DNA from: Hydra vulgaris
Lineage: Eukaryota > Cnidaria > Hydrozoa > Anthoathecata > Hydridae
Direction: 5' to 3'
Assembly (NCBI RefSeq): GCF_038396675.1
Contig: NC_088922.1
Span: forward strand, 5,281,501-5,345,500
DNA length: 64,000 nt
Below are positions 43,205 to 56,436 of the stretch, piece after piece. Numbering within the stretch: the first letter of the stretch is position 1; every line of letters starts with the position of its first letter. Under the pieces are notes generated by a model, which was given only the letters and a program-made list of their open reading frames with translations, was not told the DNA's origin and made no database searches. Both the position numbers and the translations under genes were made by a program.

Positions 43205-45501
43205 CTAAAACCTAAATTTGTTCTTAAATCGGACTTCAAGTATTGGAGTTCCATGTTCTTCAATAATTTTTGAAGGCAAGTTGAGGTCAGAGGTATCAAC
43301 ATCTTCCTGATCATACCACTCAATTGTTTCTTTGTCCGAATTTAAAAAGACACACATGAGTTCAGATAGACGTTGAGCAACTAGGCAATGAGGTCTAATT
43401 TTTTGAATCTCATTCGAATATCCAATACTTGAGCAAACTGTTTTGTGTTGTTTTATTGATTTGATAGTGGCAAAATATAAACTGCAGTTGGTACAAATTC
43501 TTTTTGGTAAGGAACTTTGAATACTTGGACATGAGTAATCGTATGGCAGTCCATTGGGATACTTTTTTGTAACTGTCGTGGACAAAATTGTTTTGCAAAG
43601 TGATAAGTTTAAAAAGAGAGATGCTAAGTTGTTCTTTGTATTATTGCATTCAAGACCATCTTCTCCTTGGAAAAAAAGAAATTGATGGTGGAAGAAAACC
43701 AGTTAGAATGAGATAAAATAATGAGCTATGACAATGACCACAGCAGTTTTGATCATTACATTTTACAATTTGCAGGAAGTATTGGCTTTCTCTGACATGC
43801 TTAGCATCCCACTCTGCTTCAAAATGTTTTAACTGTACACATTTTTCACTGTTTGGTTTTATGTACTTGGCTTTAGTTTCAAATCCATCAATGACTATGC
43901 TAGACCAAATTTGTGCAAGAACTTCACCTGCTTTGGCAAAATTTGCCTTCTCCATAACTTTTTCTGTTGTTTCTCCTCTTGAATTAAGATGGCTTCCAAA
44001 ATGATCAAATGGAAGTATAATTCCTGCTAGGTCATGGTTAAGCGGAGCCATTCTTCTCTCTACCCTGTAAAAGGCACTTCTGCCAGGAGCATTAATGGCC
44101 ACAAACATTCCATCAAGGTCATGCTCTTTGAAATAAGTCTTGGCACAATGAATTGTTTTTTCATATCTTGGATTTCATCAGGCCCACCGTCAACAGTTAT
44201 AATCATGACTGGTTTGCTAACTCCATCTTCAGTAAATAAGCAGCTTTTAAATGCAGGAAGATGGTTTTTGATTCTGTTTATGTCTTCTAAGTGACTAAGT
44301 GCTGTTGATGAATCATGTTATACACTTTTGATTGTTATGTATGTTGGGCCAGAGTATGTGACTGCTTGTTTTTCCATGCAATCCATTTTAATTTCTTTGA
44401 GTGCAATTACTGAAGGAATAAGTTTGTGTTGAGGAGCAATTACAAAATCATGATCAACTAAAGTTACCTTGTACTCCATATGCATCGTCATTGGTGCTTG
44501 TTTGTTTGCAGCTGTCAATCCAATTGGCACCCTGGCTTTATCATCCTGGGAGTAAAACGTCACTTCTTTAGGACCCAAGACTGCCGCAAGTTCTTATAGG
44601 GCACTAATGCATGATATTTATGCTCAGAATTTTGTGCTCTTATTAACCGGACAGGTGCAGTTTTAACATGTCTTTTTCCTTCTGTGCTCAATGATCTGCT
44701 TGGAAGTGATCTTAAGTAAACTCCTGATCTCGTGAGATTGTAACCATGATTTTTTAATTCTTCAACCAAGTCATTTAATGTTTTTACAGTTCAAACAATT
44801 TCAGTTCTACTCCTACCATCAGAAGCATACCCTTTCATGGCAATATCTACAATTGCTTTTATTAAACTGTCCTAATCACAGGCTAGCGATCGACCTTTTG
44901 ATACTGACTTTTTAATTCCACACAACTTTTTTCTAATATCTGGATCTAATGCTTCTATAGCTTTTTTTCAAGATCTCGTTTTTTTTCTACCAAAAGTTTT
45001 TGCTTTTACCCTAGTATTTGGTAGTCTTCTTATGACAACAAGTTGCAATTTCTTTTTTCGGTGAGATATGCAATATGTATTTGTAAAATAAAAATTTCAT
45101 TTTTTAACTGATCTTGTTTCGGGGCTTGTTTTGTTTAAACTTTTGAGAAATTGGAAAATTTTTTTTCACACTCTTCACTTGTTGTAATTGATGAGGTCGC
45201 GTCAGTCACGCCATCAAAAGTGATTTTAGATTTAACCGCACGCTTTTTTGGTGGATTCGGTACTTGGTTCGTTAATTTTGTCCAGTAAGATAAAATACCA
45301 ACTTGTTTCGGAGTTTAATTTGTTTTAGCTCTTTTAACTTTTTTCAACTTCGACATTTAATTCGGATGTTTTGCTCTTTGTTTTAATCTCAGACCAGATT
45401 TTATTTGTTTTTTCTTGATACTTTTGCTTTGGTATGTTTGCAGATGCTTTTAAATATCCTTCATAAATAGATTTGTAAAGTTTTTCTTTTTCACTAGACA
45501 T
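43205..45501 (-). pseudogene. Unnamed transposon-type protein, possible DDE enzyme with zinc finger
   Basis: From an ATG at 45501 the minus strand starts MSSEKEKLYKSIYEGYLKAS; a long broken region follows. Then LTRSGVYLRSLPSRSLSTEG and KRHVKTAPVRLIRAQNSEHK (44560-44769), VTFYSQDDKARVPIGLTAAN and YSGPTYITIK (44318-44578), VMIITVDGGPDE (about 44190-44215), and the open frame 43650-44108 with INAPGRSAFYRVERRMAPLN and LPFDHFGSHL. The last frame (43205-43585) carries ICTNCSLYFATIKSIKQHKT followed by VC, a C2HC finger, and IEWYDQEDVDTSDLNLPSKI. I recall this family as repetitive in cnidarian genomes but know no assigned function. The acidic residues in QDDKAR and VDGGPDE could be catalytic; that is inference. 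No terminal repeats found. Confidence 0.6.
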
Positions 45502-46826
45502 TTTTAACCGATAACAACATCAACAATAAGAAATTAATTTTCCTTACAACCATTACGTTAAATAAGTATATAGTAAAGATAGTATCAATAATAGTATAAT
45601 TATACTATTATTATTACTAAAATTTACTATTACTAAAATTTTATATCATAGTAACTAAATAACTTAATATATAATTAAAATGATAACGTAACAAAAGTAG
45701 TTCTACAAATTCATTATAATAGAGTGACACAAAACATTAAAAGTAACAAATATAACAAAATAATAACAATAACATTAAAAATTAAAGTATTGTAAAACTA
45801 AAATATTTATAGATTAGATGACGATCAAGAACAATATTTATGTTTAAAGATCAAATTTTAAACAACTATTAATACTTAAAATTTTAGTATATTTATACAA
45901 ATATTCGTTGAAAAATAAAACTAGATTTTTAACAGTAATAGAGGGTTGCTTTTAAATATTCGCCCACTATCTGGTTTTTCTATGTTTGTAGAATCAAAAT
46001 TTCTTTTTATGCCTGTGATTACAACAAGTAACTTAAAAAAAACTAATTTAAATTTTTTATTTTCATTTGTTATGACTCTGTTAAACAATAAACGCTAGCT
46101 ACTCATTTTTCTTGAAAATTTTCGTATTATATATAATTATTTCGGAAAAAAATAAAAAAAATTTCACAAATTTATGAATTTACTGTATAAATCTATTATG
46201 AATTTGATTTAACATTATAAGTCTTGTCGGTAAACGTGTTAGTTATATTGGGGAGGGTTGCTTTAATGGAAACACTTAAGGAATAAATATAAATTAACCA
46301 AAGATGGCTTAACTATGAAAACATTTATGACTTGAATAAGACAAGCAGACAATTATACTATACGTAGAACCATATTTTGACTTAACTGATTAAGTCAAAA
46401 TTGTTATTGGAAATAAATTCATTTTTGCAAAGATACCATTTTGTTCCGATCAAGGCAATTCCCTATATTGGAAGGCTTTGATTCCTAAACCAGAACAGGT
46501 TGTTTCATTTAAAAAACTCAGTAAATATATAAAAAACTCAGTAATTTAAACAGTTCATTCAAAACTTATGATAGGATTAATGTTAACCTGGCAAATTCTA
46601 CAAACAAAAAAGTGTAAGGAAAAAGCTTCAACTGTTACAACTCTCACTTAATTTATTGATTAAAAATCACTGAGTTAAACATTATTTTCAAGATTTGTGG
46701 TTATTACTAAACATTTTTAAATTCCGCCTGAACTATTTCTACAACCCATTGAAACTAAATAATTCCAATCAAGGAAACTTTGGACTATTTTGTTATATCG
46801 CTGCAGTATCATGCTTGAGGTTACTG
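45502..46826. other. AT-rich spacer, no gene
   Basis: Low-complexity sequence upstream of the unnamed transposon gene. Its terminal repeat would be expected here but none was recognised. No coding signal. Confidence 0.5.
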
Positions 46827-46901
46827 CTCAGTGGGCATACATCGTCCAAGGGACGTCCGTCGGATGTCTTACGGACGTCTTACGGACGTCTTACGGACGT
46901 C
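46827..46901. repeat. CTCAGTGGGCA end with 11-bp GGACGTCTTAC repeats
   Basis: CTCAGTGGGCATACATCG resembles the CCCAGTAGGCAC end of the element at 15547 and is followed by about four and a half units of GGACGTCTTAC (46851-46901, first two units variant). GC-rich, isolated, with no partner end found. It is probably a solitary end of an ACGT-rich DNA element. The frame at 46695-46925 merely crosses it. Confidence 0.6.
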
Positions 46902-48305
46902 AGGAGGGGTACAAGATTATTATGATGTTAAGATACTTCTTGTCAAGATGAAACTGAATGCAAGATTCATGTTTACCTGACCACATAATAACTGTTTTTT
47001 TTAATATTTTCAGAAGTCAGCAATTAGTCAACAGCGTTACAAAGGTAATCGTATAACACCTTGTAGTTAATATAACCTCTTTCAGATTTTCCGATGACTT
47101 TCTGTGTAGTAGGTAAAGATACATAAACATTCAATGGAATACGTACATTAGAATATATTATAAGTGGTAGTGTCAATAAATCCTTTACTATGCCAAGCTA
47201 GCTAGTTAACCAAAATAAGCAATGGGAAAACATTTCACAATTTTATGTAAATTGTAAAGTTTATGAGTTATAAAAGTGTAACAGAATTAGCAATCTTTAG
47301 ATAGCAAAGATTGTAATATCGTATACATTTTGCATAACCAAAACAGTAATTCTTTCCTTATCTTTTGAGAAGGTGCCGTACGGGACATTTTTTGAGCCAT
47401 TAATTTTCTCAGCCATCATTTTGGGCCCATTTAAAAAAACACGAAACCGGACTTATCGATGTTAAAGTTCCGGTTAGGTTCGTTTAGAATGCCCAGGCAT
47501 TTTCCGACAAATAGCTGCGAATATTGGAAAACCATTGTTTGATACACTGCTGCAAAATGTTAACTCGCACGTGACTATGTTCGGATGCCTTGCCATAAAA
47601 AGTTTACACCTTAAAAATAACAATGATAAAGTTAATATTCTACTTTTAAAACTAGGTAAACAAATTATACTTAAGGCCTATATAGCTACTAATTTATGTT
47701 TTTATTTCCTTTTTAAGGTAATAACTTATTTAGTTATTGTACGAATTAAGATTCTACAGCTTACACTTTTATACCAGTCAATATAGGCTGAACGTATAAT
47801 GCTATACAAACAAATACTTGTATAGTAACTTATTATATATTATATATAAATTGTAGCTGTTACATTTACTAACCACCAATCGCCAGGTTTCAAAGTGCTA
47901 GCTCTGCCTAATTTTTTTGCTCTGACTCAATTTATTTCTCCGAGTAGCCTCTCATCCATTTGGAGACTGAACACATGGGATATAACAGTGTCTTTACAGA
48001 CAGGATTAGCTTTTCCACTGAGTTTGTCTCTTAAGTTTTTTTGGTATACCATAATGCTTTTAAGCCTCCAATTTGGTAATAAAACCGCTAAAAAATAAAT
48101 AAAAATGGAACAATAATATAAAATATATTTATATTTTTATTTTTTAAGTGATATTGTGCATGTAACTAGTTACCGTTGAACATTAGTTAGTGCAGTTTTT
48201 ATATTTTCATTCGTGTATTATCTACGGGTTACCATTCGAGAAAGTTTATCAGCTTTCTTGCTCATTTTTAAGTATTTAATGAAAAATCTCGTTACAACTT
48301 TTTTT
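46902..48305. other. Spacer with a possible unknown coding remnant
   Basis: Mostly AT-rich and featureless. On the minus strand near 47885-48060, reading across one frame break gives KHYGIPKKLKRQTQWK and then a shifted ANPVCKDTVISHVFSLQMDE and RASTLKPGDW. The composition is less AT-biased than the flanks, so this may be a worn piece of some protein-coding repeat, which I do not recognise. Confidence 0.3.
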
Positions 48306-48430
48306 GATAATTTATACTAAATTACAACCCTCGCACAGTTACTATATTTTCGGACTAATATGTAATTTTCAATGTGTTGATACAAATTTTAATAATAAAT
48401 TTTGAGGGTTGTAATTTAGTATAAATTATC
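48306..48430. mobile_element. 125-bp MITE-like element with perfect 27-bp ends
   Basis: GATAATTTATACTAAATTAC continuing to 48332 and its exact reverse complement at 48404-48430 bracket 71 bases of AT-rich DNA. No mismatch in 27 bp. Flanks show no convincing duplication. Non-coding. Confidence 0.75.
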
Positions 48431-49190
48431 ATCCAAGCACAAATAAATAATTTAAACAAATCTAATAAAAACTATTTTGCAGACCATACTAGCTTACATC
48501 CCTAAAATGATCTAAAGTTTGAGGAATTCGAAAAAAATTATATTTCCAGCATTGTAGTAATAGATATCTTACCCTTTATAAAAGATTCTCTTTTTAATAT
48601 TTCAACTCATCAATTCGAACAGGTGTTGTTCCAGAAAAATTAAATATGGAGAAAATTTTACAAATATTTAAAACTGGAGATCACTATCACTAACCAATTA
48701 CAGACCTATCTCAATTTTTCTAGTATTCTCCAAGCTTCTTGAACGAATAATCTACAATAGACTATTAATGTCTAACAGAAAATAAAAAATTTTAAGTGAA
48801 TATCAGTAGATTTTCTAACGAATTATTCAACGGAACATTCAATCATAGACTTCATGAACAACATCAACTCATCTTTTGATATAGGTCAGTATTGGGAGTC
48901 TTTATTGACTATACTAAAGCTTTCGATAGAGTCAACCATAAAATTCTGATTGAAAAAATGAAAAAATATGGTCTAAAAAACAAAACTGTTAAATGGTTCA
49001 TCAGTTATTTAAATAATAGACAACAATGTGTCATAACTGACGATATTTCTAATTCAAACCTATTAAAAATAAAATGTGGTGATCCACAGGAATCAATTTT
49101 TGCCCACCTTTTGTTCCTTATATACATTAATGACCTTCTTAATGCCTCTACAAATCTTAATTGCATAATGTTCGCAGATAATACAAATCT

Positions 49191-49256
49191 GTTTTATTCA
49201 TCTTCTTCTATCGATAACCTTTTTGACAGTTATCGATAGAAGAAGATGAATAAAAC
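49191..49256. repeat. Perfect 28-bp fold-back inside LINE RT
   Basis: GTTTTATTCATCTTCTTCTA continuing to 49218 is followed after ten bases by its exact reverse complement (49229-49256). The left arm is genuine RT coding sequence (LFYSSSSID); the right arm is out of place and breaks the frame. Confidence 0.92.
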
Positions 49257-50213
49257 ATGGTTTATTGCTAATAAGTTCTCAATAAACATGCAAAAAACTA
49301 AATAAAGGAAAAAAAAGGTACTTCCATCAATTTTTTCCTCTCCATGTATCAATTTCAACAATATTGAAAGAACCCAAACAATCTTGGATTAGTTATAGAC
49401 AAAAATTGTTTCATGGACAGCCCAAATAAAAGTCATCAACACTCAAATATCTAAAAAATTTAGGTTTACTTTTCAAAGTTAGACCATTTTTATCACAAAA
49501 AGACTTGAAAATTCTTTACTTTTCTTTTATAAATATTCATCGTACATACGTTAACATTGCTTGGGGAAGCACACACATGGCAAAATTAATGTCTCTTTAT
49601 CGACGGCAGAAACATGCTTCTAGAAATATATATCTTAAAAAGAAACATGTACATGCTAAACCTCTATTAAAAGAATTGAAAGCGCTAAACATTTATCAAA
49701 TCAATATCTATGCTTATATACTATTTATGCTACAATCGGATTAGTACCTTCACTATTACAGAAAACTTTTTTCATCCAATAAGTTTAACACTAGAGCAAC
49801 AGGAAACTTTATCATACTCCTAAAAAAAAAAAAAACTCTTAATTCTCAATCGCTTATCGCGGCCCCTATTTATACAACAAATTAATTCCGAAATACACCT
49901 TAATTACTCTTCCTGACAATATATTTTCTTTAAAGTCAAAACTTAAAAATCTTGTTCTTAATATAGATAATTACATAGAATCGTTCTAGTTCACATGATA
50001 AGTCAAAGTTTGAACTAAAACAATCTACAACGTGAGAAAAGTCGGATTTTTATATATATCTAAAAAACATTAAAAAAAACAACAACAACAAAAAACACAC
50101 ACAAATTATAATACAAGAAGAAAAAACACAACAAAATTTTATTACGATAATATTTAAAATATTTGTGCATAAAAATCACAATGTTTATGTATCTTGCGTA
50201 ATACCCCGAGGTT

Positions 50214-50246
50214 CTTGATGATAAGACTTATTTAGTCTTCTACAAG
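50214..50246 (+). repeat. LINE 3' UTR stem-loop, covarying partner
   Basis: CTTG/CAAG outer stem and AAGACT/AGTCTT inner stem with loop TATTT, within GGTTCTTGATGATAAGACTT. Compared with 41922-41953 the surrounding bases are conserved while two positions of the inner stem differ on both sides so that pairing is kept. Confidence 0.8.
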
Positions 50247-50495
50247 TTCTCTGTCACAATATTATCTATCTTAACAAGTCGTTCATAATATATTTAACTA
50301 ATGCTTCCTAAATTTATTTATTTTCAATTGTTTCTTCTTTTTTAACTGAGTTTTATTTTTTCTGTTAAATGTATTTTAGCAGTATTTGGTTAAATATAAT
50401 CTTTTGTATCGGAATTATATTTTGCTTATATTGCGATGTGAAAAAGTTGTAACGAATATGTAGTTGTGAAAATGTAAAATGAAAAAAAAAAAAAA

Positions 50496-50902
50496 GGTAG
50501 TATAATGATTTATAAACAATTAAAATTATCATTTATCTAAATTAGCAGCTACTAGGAAGTAAGTTTGGCGAAGACTGGAAAAGATTGAACTGCTTATTAC
50601 ATGGTTATTTTTAATTAAAATTAGGCCGTACCCATACTGGCATGTGTGCCAGAGTTCATATTTGACGATAAGGAAAAAAAAATTCCAAGCTTTTTAAATT
50701 CTTTTTGGTGGCGAATACTAACAAGGGGGTTATTTTGCTTCCAGTGTTTGGACATCACCCACCCAACGTCTGTCTTTTCAAACTCATCCATTAATTCTAT
50801 GTTTATAAGCTAATTCTGCATTTTAAATTCTAATAGTTTGAGAAAGAATAAAGTGCAATTAGATTATGAATAATATATTCGACATATTAGGATAATATAA
50901 TA
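50496..50902. other. Spacer, no gene
   Basis: AT-rich DNA between the LINE tail and the start of the large repeat region. Nothing recognised. Confidence 0.5.
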
Positions 50903-52237
<1,335 letters not shown>

Positions 52238-52893
52238 TTTGTGGGACACTGCATTGTCCCATGAATGCATGCTAGGTTTTTGACAATATTTGAACTTGCA
52301 TTAGTTAATTGTTTGCAGAAAATATACTCAAGAACTATATTCAAATATCATATGAACATGTTAGAGAATGTTCATATAATATTTGAATATCACAAATTTA
52401 ATAATTATTAGTGTTGTGATGTGTTATATAAATAATACCATAATAGATTATGATATGAAAATAAGATAGGATATAAAGGCATATGAAATGAATGATATAA
52501 AAATAAGATAGGATAATGATCAAAGAATAAATTTATTTATAGAAATTTAGATGTTTTTTTATTAGTTTCAGAGTATTATATTATGTGTGACGAAAAAGTA
52601 AAGATACTTTTGAATCCAGTGTCTATTGCACCCAATGTCTACATCATTGTAAAGTAGGTTTTTACATTTTTGTTTTTGTTTTTTTGTTTAACGACTTATC
52701 CTAGTTGATCACATTATTTTAGGATTCTTTTCATGGGTTTAAGCTCATTACCCATAATACGTTAGTCATTGTAAGTAATAAATTAGGAAATAATTATTTG
52801 AGAAATATTGTAGTCATTAATGAGTTCAACCTGGCTAATAATTAAAATTGCTCGACTAATAAGGTTCGTTATTAAAATTGCTCTCTCTCTCAT

Positions 52894-52899
<6 letters not shown>

Positions 52900-52968
<69 letters not shown>
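52900..52968. repeat. (TA)n tract preceded by (CT)n
   Basis: TA run of about 69 bp after CTCTCTCTCTC at 52881-52891, at the same place in the left arm as the (TA)n at 55480-55630 in the right arm. Confidence 0.95.
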
Positions 52969-52970
<2 letters not shown>

Positions 52971-53198
52971 TTTAGAAAATGTATGAAGAAAGTTAGAAGA
53001 TACTAAAAACCTTGGTTTTATGCAAGCCGAAGCGATTTACTTAATTCAATCGACAAAAAGCGGCGTGTAAATTGCAAAAGAAAAAATAATATTTTCAATA
53101 TTTATTTTGAATGTATTCATTAATAGCATTTAATTTAAAATAAATTCATTTTGCAACACGTTCTTTAATTTTATAAAATTTCGTCATAATAGTTTAAG

Positions 53199-53675
53199 GT
53201 AAATCCCACATAGGTTATAGGTGGAAAACATCACATGTAAAAGATCAAAAATGCTGCACGTTTTGAATACCAAATGGGATAAAGCAGCAAATACCAGATA
53301 AAGTTAAGCCTCTCTGAAAGCTTCGATGATTAATTTTAAATTACTATTTAAGTAATTTTTAAATTAAAAGAATTTTAAAAAGTATCATTCAAAATTATCA
53401 TATCAAAAAATATCATATCAAAATTATCAATTAAGCATTCGGACTTTCATTTGTCTAGTATTGACTACTTTTATACCATTTGGATTAAAATATGTGGCAT
53501 TTAAGATCTATAACATGTAGTATTTTCCACCTATATCCCATGTAGGATTTACCACATAAAACCCATGTGGGATTTACCATATGAAACCCACATGGGACAA
53601 AATAATAATCCCCACATGGGTTACATATGGAAAAAATCCACGCGTATCCCATGTGCGCTTTTTCACTGGGAAGTT
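53199..53675. repeat. CACTGGG-ended element with CCCATGTGGG motifs
   Basis: Ends GCGCTTTTTCACTGGG at 53675. Just inside lie CCCATGTGGG, CCCACATGGG and CCATATG-type palindromes. Two internal segments, 53199-53288 and 53463-53553, are inverted copies of each other (GGTAAATCCCACATAGGTTA against the reverse of TATCCCATGTAGGATTTACC). Its counterpart in the other arm is at 54758-55235. Non-coding; looks like one end of a fold-back DNA element. Confidence 0.7.
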
Positions 53676-54757
53676 TTTCTGTAATAAATCCTGTGGCATT
53701 ATTTTTAAAGCTGCTTTTGTCATGTATTCGTCAGTTATAAGAAGAACATGAGAGTTTTTTTAATTTGAAACAAACAAACAAATCAAAGAAAAAGAAAAAA
53801 AGAAAAATTTAACAAAAAGAAAAAGCAGAATTTCAAAATAAAAAAAAGAGCTCTGACGTAATACAATAAAAGAAGATAAAAGAAAGAAAGAAAAAAGTTA
53901 AAAAATAAAAATAAACAAAGAAGAAAAAAGTAAATAAATAGTAAAAAAAACAAAATAAGAAGAACGAGTACATAATAAGAAAAATATATATATATATTTT
54001 TTCTTATTATCTATATTTAAAAAAATAATAATAATAAGGAAGAAAAATAAAAGAATTAGAAGATTGTTTTTCATACTTATTTTTTAACAATTTAATTTGT
54101 AATAATTCATTATTATTTTTGTCTTTCTAACTTTATTATTAATCATTTTCTTGTATTATATTGTTATTTTTCGTTAATATAATAATTTTTTATTTTTATT
54201 TTATGTGTTTTTAGTTGTTGTATCTTTTATTATTATGTGACTAATATACATATTTTATCTGCTATTATATTATTTATCATTAGGTTTTCTATTTAAAATA
54301 TTTTAATAATATCTATTTTTATCGTTACTATATAATTTACTTTCTACTTACTATCTATTTTTATAGGTACTACATAATTTACTATCTAGTTATACTACAT
54401 AGTTACTTATTAATTTACTATCTATTTTTTTATAGTTACTTTATAATTTACTAAATCCTTTTGATATTACAATACATTCCTATGTAATTAATGCTTTATA
54501 GACTTATAACATTCTTTTATATTTTATTGTTTTTTTAACTTATATTTTTATATGGCAAATAAGTGCCCTTGCAAGTTTTGCAATAAAGGGTGTGGCGAAT
54601 AGTCGCAAAATTTTGATTGTCGCAAATTTGATTGTCGAAAATGTAAAAAAGGAATAGTGTCGTAAACTGTCTCATTATTGATTTTCGAATAACAGAATAA
54701 GGAATAATGTCGCAAATGAATTTAATGAATAGTGTCAAGAAATAAAAAAAAGGAATC
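53676..54757. other. Spacer of the long inverted repeat, no gene
   Basis: About 1.08 kb of unique sequence between CACTGGG and CCCAGTG. It has a purine-rich A/G section (53755-53990), an AT section with TTATTATT, and at 54590-54750 several GTCGCAAA / GTCGAAAA words. A 103-codon frame at 54535-54846 (minus) spans the arm boundary and has no recognisable motif. Confidence 0.6.
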
Positions 54758-55131
54758 CCAGTGAAAAAGCGCACATGGGATACGCGTGGATTTTTTCCAT
54801 ATGTAACCCATTTGGGGATTATTATTTTGTCCCATGTGGGTTTCATATGGTAAATCCCACATGGGTTTTATGTGGTAAATCCTACATGGGATATAGGTGG
54901 AAAATACTACATGTTATAGATCTTAAATGCCACATATTTTAATCCAAATGGTATAAAAGTAGTCAATACTAGACAAATGAAAGTCCGAATGCTTAATTGA
55001 TAATTTTGATATGATATTTTTTGATATGATAATTTTGAATGATAATTTTAAAAATTCTTTTAATTTAAAAATTACTTAAATAGTAATTTAAAATTAATCA
55101 TCGAAGCTTTCAGAGAGGCTTAACTTAATCT

Positions 55132-55163
55132 ACGTTTTGAATACCATTTGGTATTCAAAACGT
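55132..55163. repeat. 15-bp fold-back unique to the right arm
   Basis: ACGTTTTGAATACCA, two bases, then TGGTATTCAAAACGT. The left arm has only one copy of this sequence (CACGTTTTGAATACCAAATG near 53257), so the second copy was added locally in inverted orientation. Confidence 0.88.
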
Positions 55164-55470
55164 GCAGCATTTTTGATCTTTTACATGTGATGTTTTCCAC
55201 CTATAACCTATGTGGGATTTACCTTAAACTATTATGAAGAAATTTTATAAAATTAAAAAACGTGTTGCAAAATGAATTTATTTTAAAATAAATGCTATTA
55301 ATCAATACATCCAAAATGAATATTAAAAATATTATTTTTTCTTTTGCGATTTACACGCCGTTTTTTGTCGATTGAATTAATTAAATCGCTTCGGCTTGTA
55401 TAATACCAAGGTTTTTAGTATCTTCTAACTTTCTTCAAACATTTTCTAAAAAAAAAATATAAATACAAAT

Positions 55471-55630
<160 letters not shown>

Positions 55631-56436
55631 AATTATTAGCCAGGTTGAAGTCATTAATGACTACAATATTTCACAAATAATTATTTCCTAATTTATTACT
55701 TACAATGACTAACATTTTATGGGTAATTGAACACATATTATGCGTAATGAGCTTGAACCCATGAGGAGAATCCTGAAAAAAAGTGATCAATTAGGATGAG
55801 TAGTTAAACAAAAAAACAAAAATAAAAATGTAAAAACCTACTTTTTCAATGATGTAGACGTTGGGTGCAATAGCCACTGGATGCAAAAGTATCTTTGCTT
55901 TTTCGTCACACACACGGCCTTCTATAATAACAGGCCTTGAAATCGCGCAAAATGCTGTAAAAACTGAAGGCCGATTAAACTTTCACTTTTACTTATATTG
56001 ATATATTTTTATATTAGGTAGGGTGTAATGGCAGTCTATGTTTTCTAATAATAATCTCTAGTAAAGACGGAAATATAAAAAGAAAACCAAAAAATTGTTA
56101 AAAGATATTTTTCGTATTTCAAATTTCATTAAGAATATTTATATAATACTATATAGTATCAATAACAAGCAGAACCATAACAAAGTATATACCTATATAT
56201 TAAAAAGATAACTGTATTTTTAATTTTTTTTGCTAAAAATGGTAACAATAAAAATCACCAACAATGAAAAACGCCAACAAAAGTTGATTTAAGCAAAAAA
56301 AAAGTTTTATCAATATATCTCAACAGGGTAAATATTTACAAATCCAAACATATTGAGAGACATATAGGCTAATGAGAAAATAAAAAACATAACAAGTAAA
56401 TAGCATAATAAATTACAAAACTAATTTTCACATAAA

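Larger units (their letters stand above)
48480..50495 (+). pseudogene. Jockey/CR1-like LINE remnant with poly(A)
   Basis: Reads LKFEEFEKNYISSI, FIKDSLFNIST, then MEKILQIFKTGD (RT start, several breaks). The open frame 48892-49239 shows MGVFIDYTKAFDRVNHKILI, WFISYLNNRQQCVITDD, GDPQESIFAHLLFLIYINDL and CIMFADNTNLFYSSSS. The catalytic FADD is FADN here, and VPQGS is DPQES, so the RT is inactivated even where open. The C-terminal frame 49505-49744 reads VNIAWGSTHMAKLMSLYRRQ and KHASRNIYLKKKHVHAKPLL. A 3' stem-loop (50214-50246) and an A-run at 50482-50495 close the copy. Confidence 0.83.

Noticed and set aside
46695-46925. 76-codon plus-strand frame
   Set aside because: Its second half is the translation of GGACGTC tandem repeats, and the first half has no motif.
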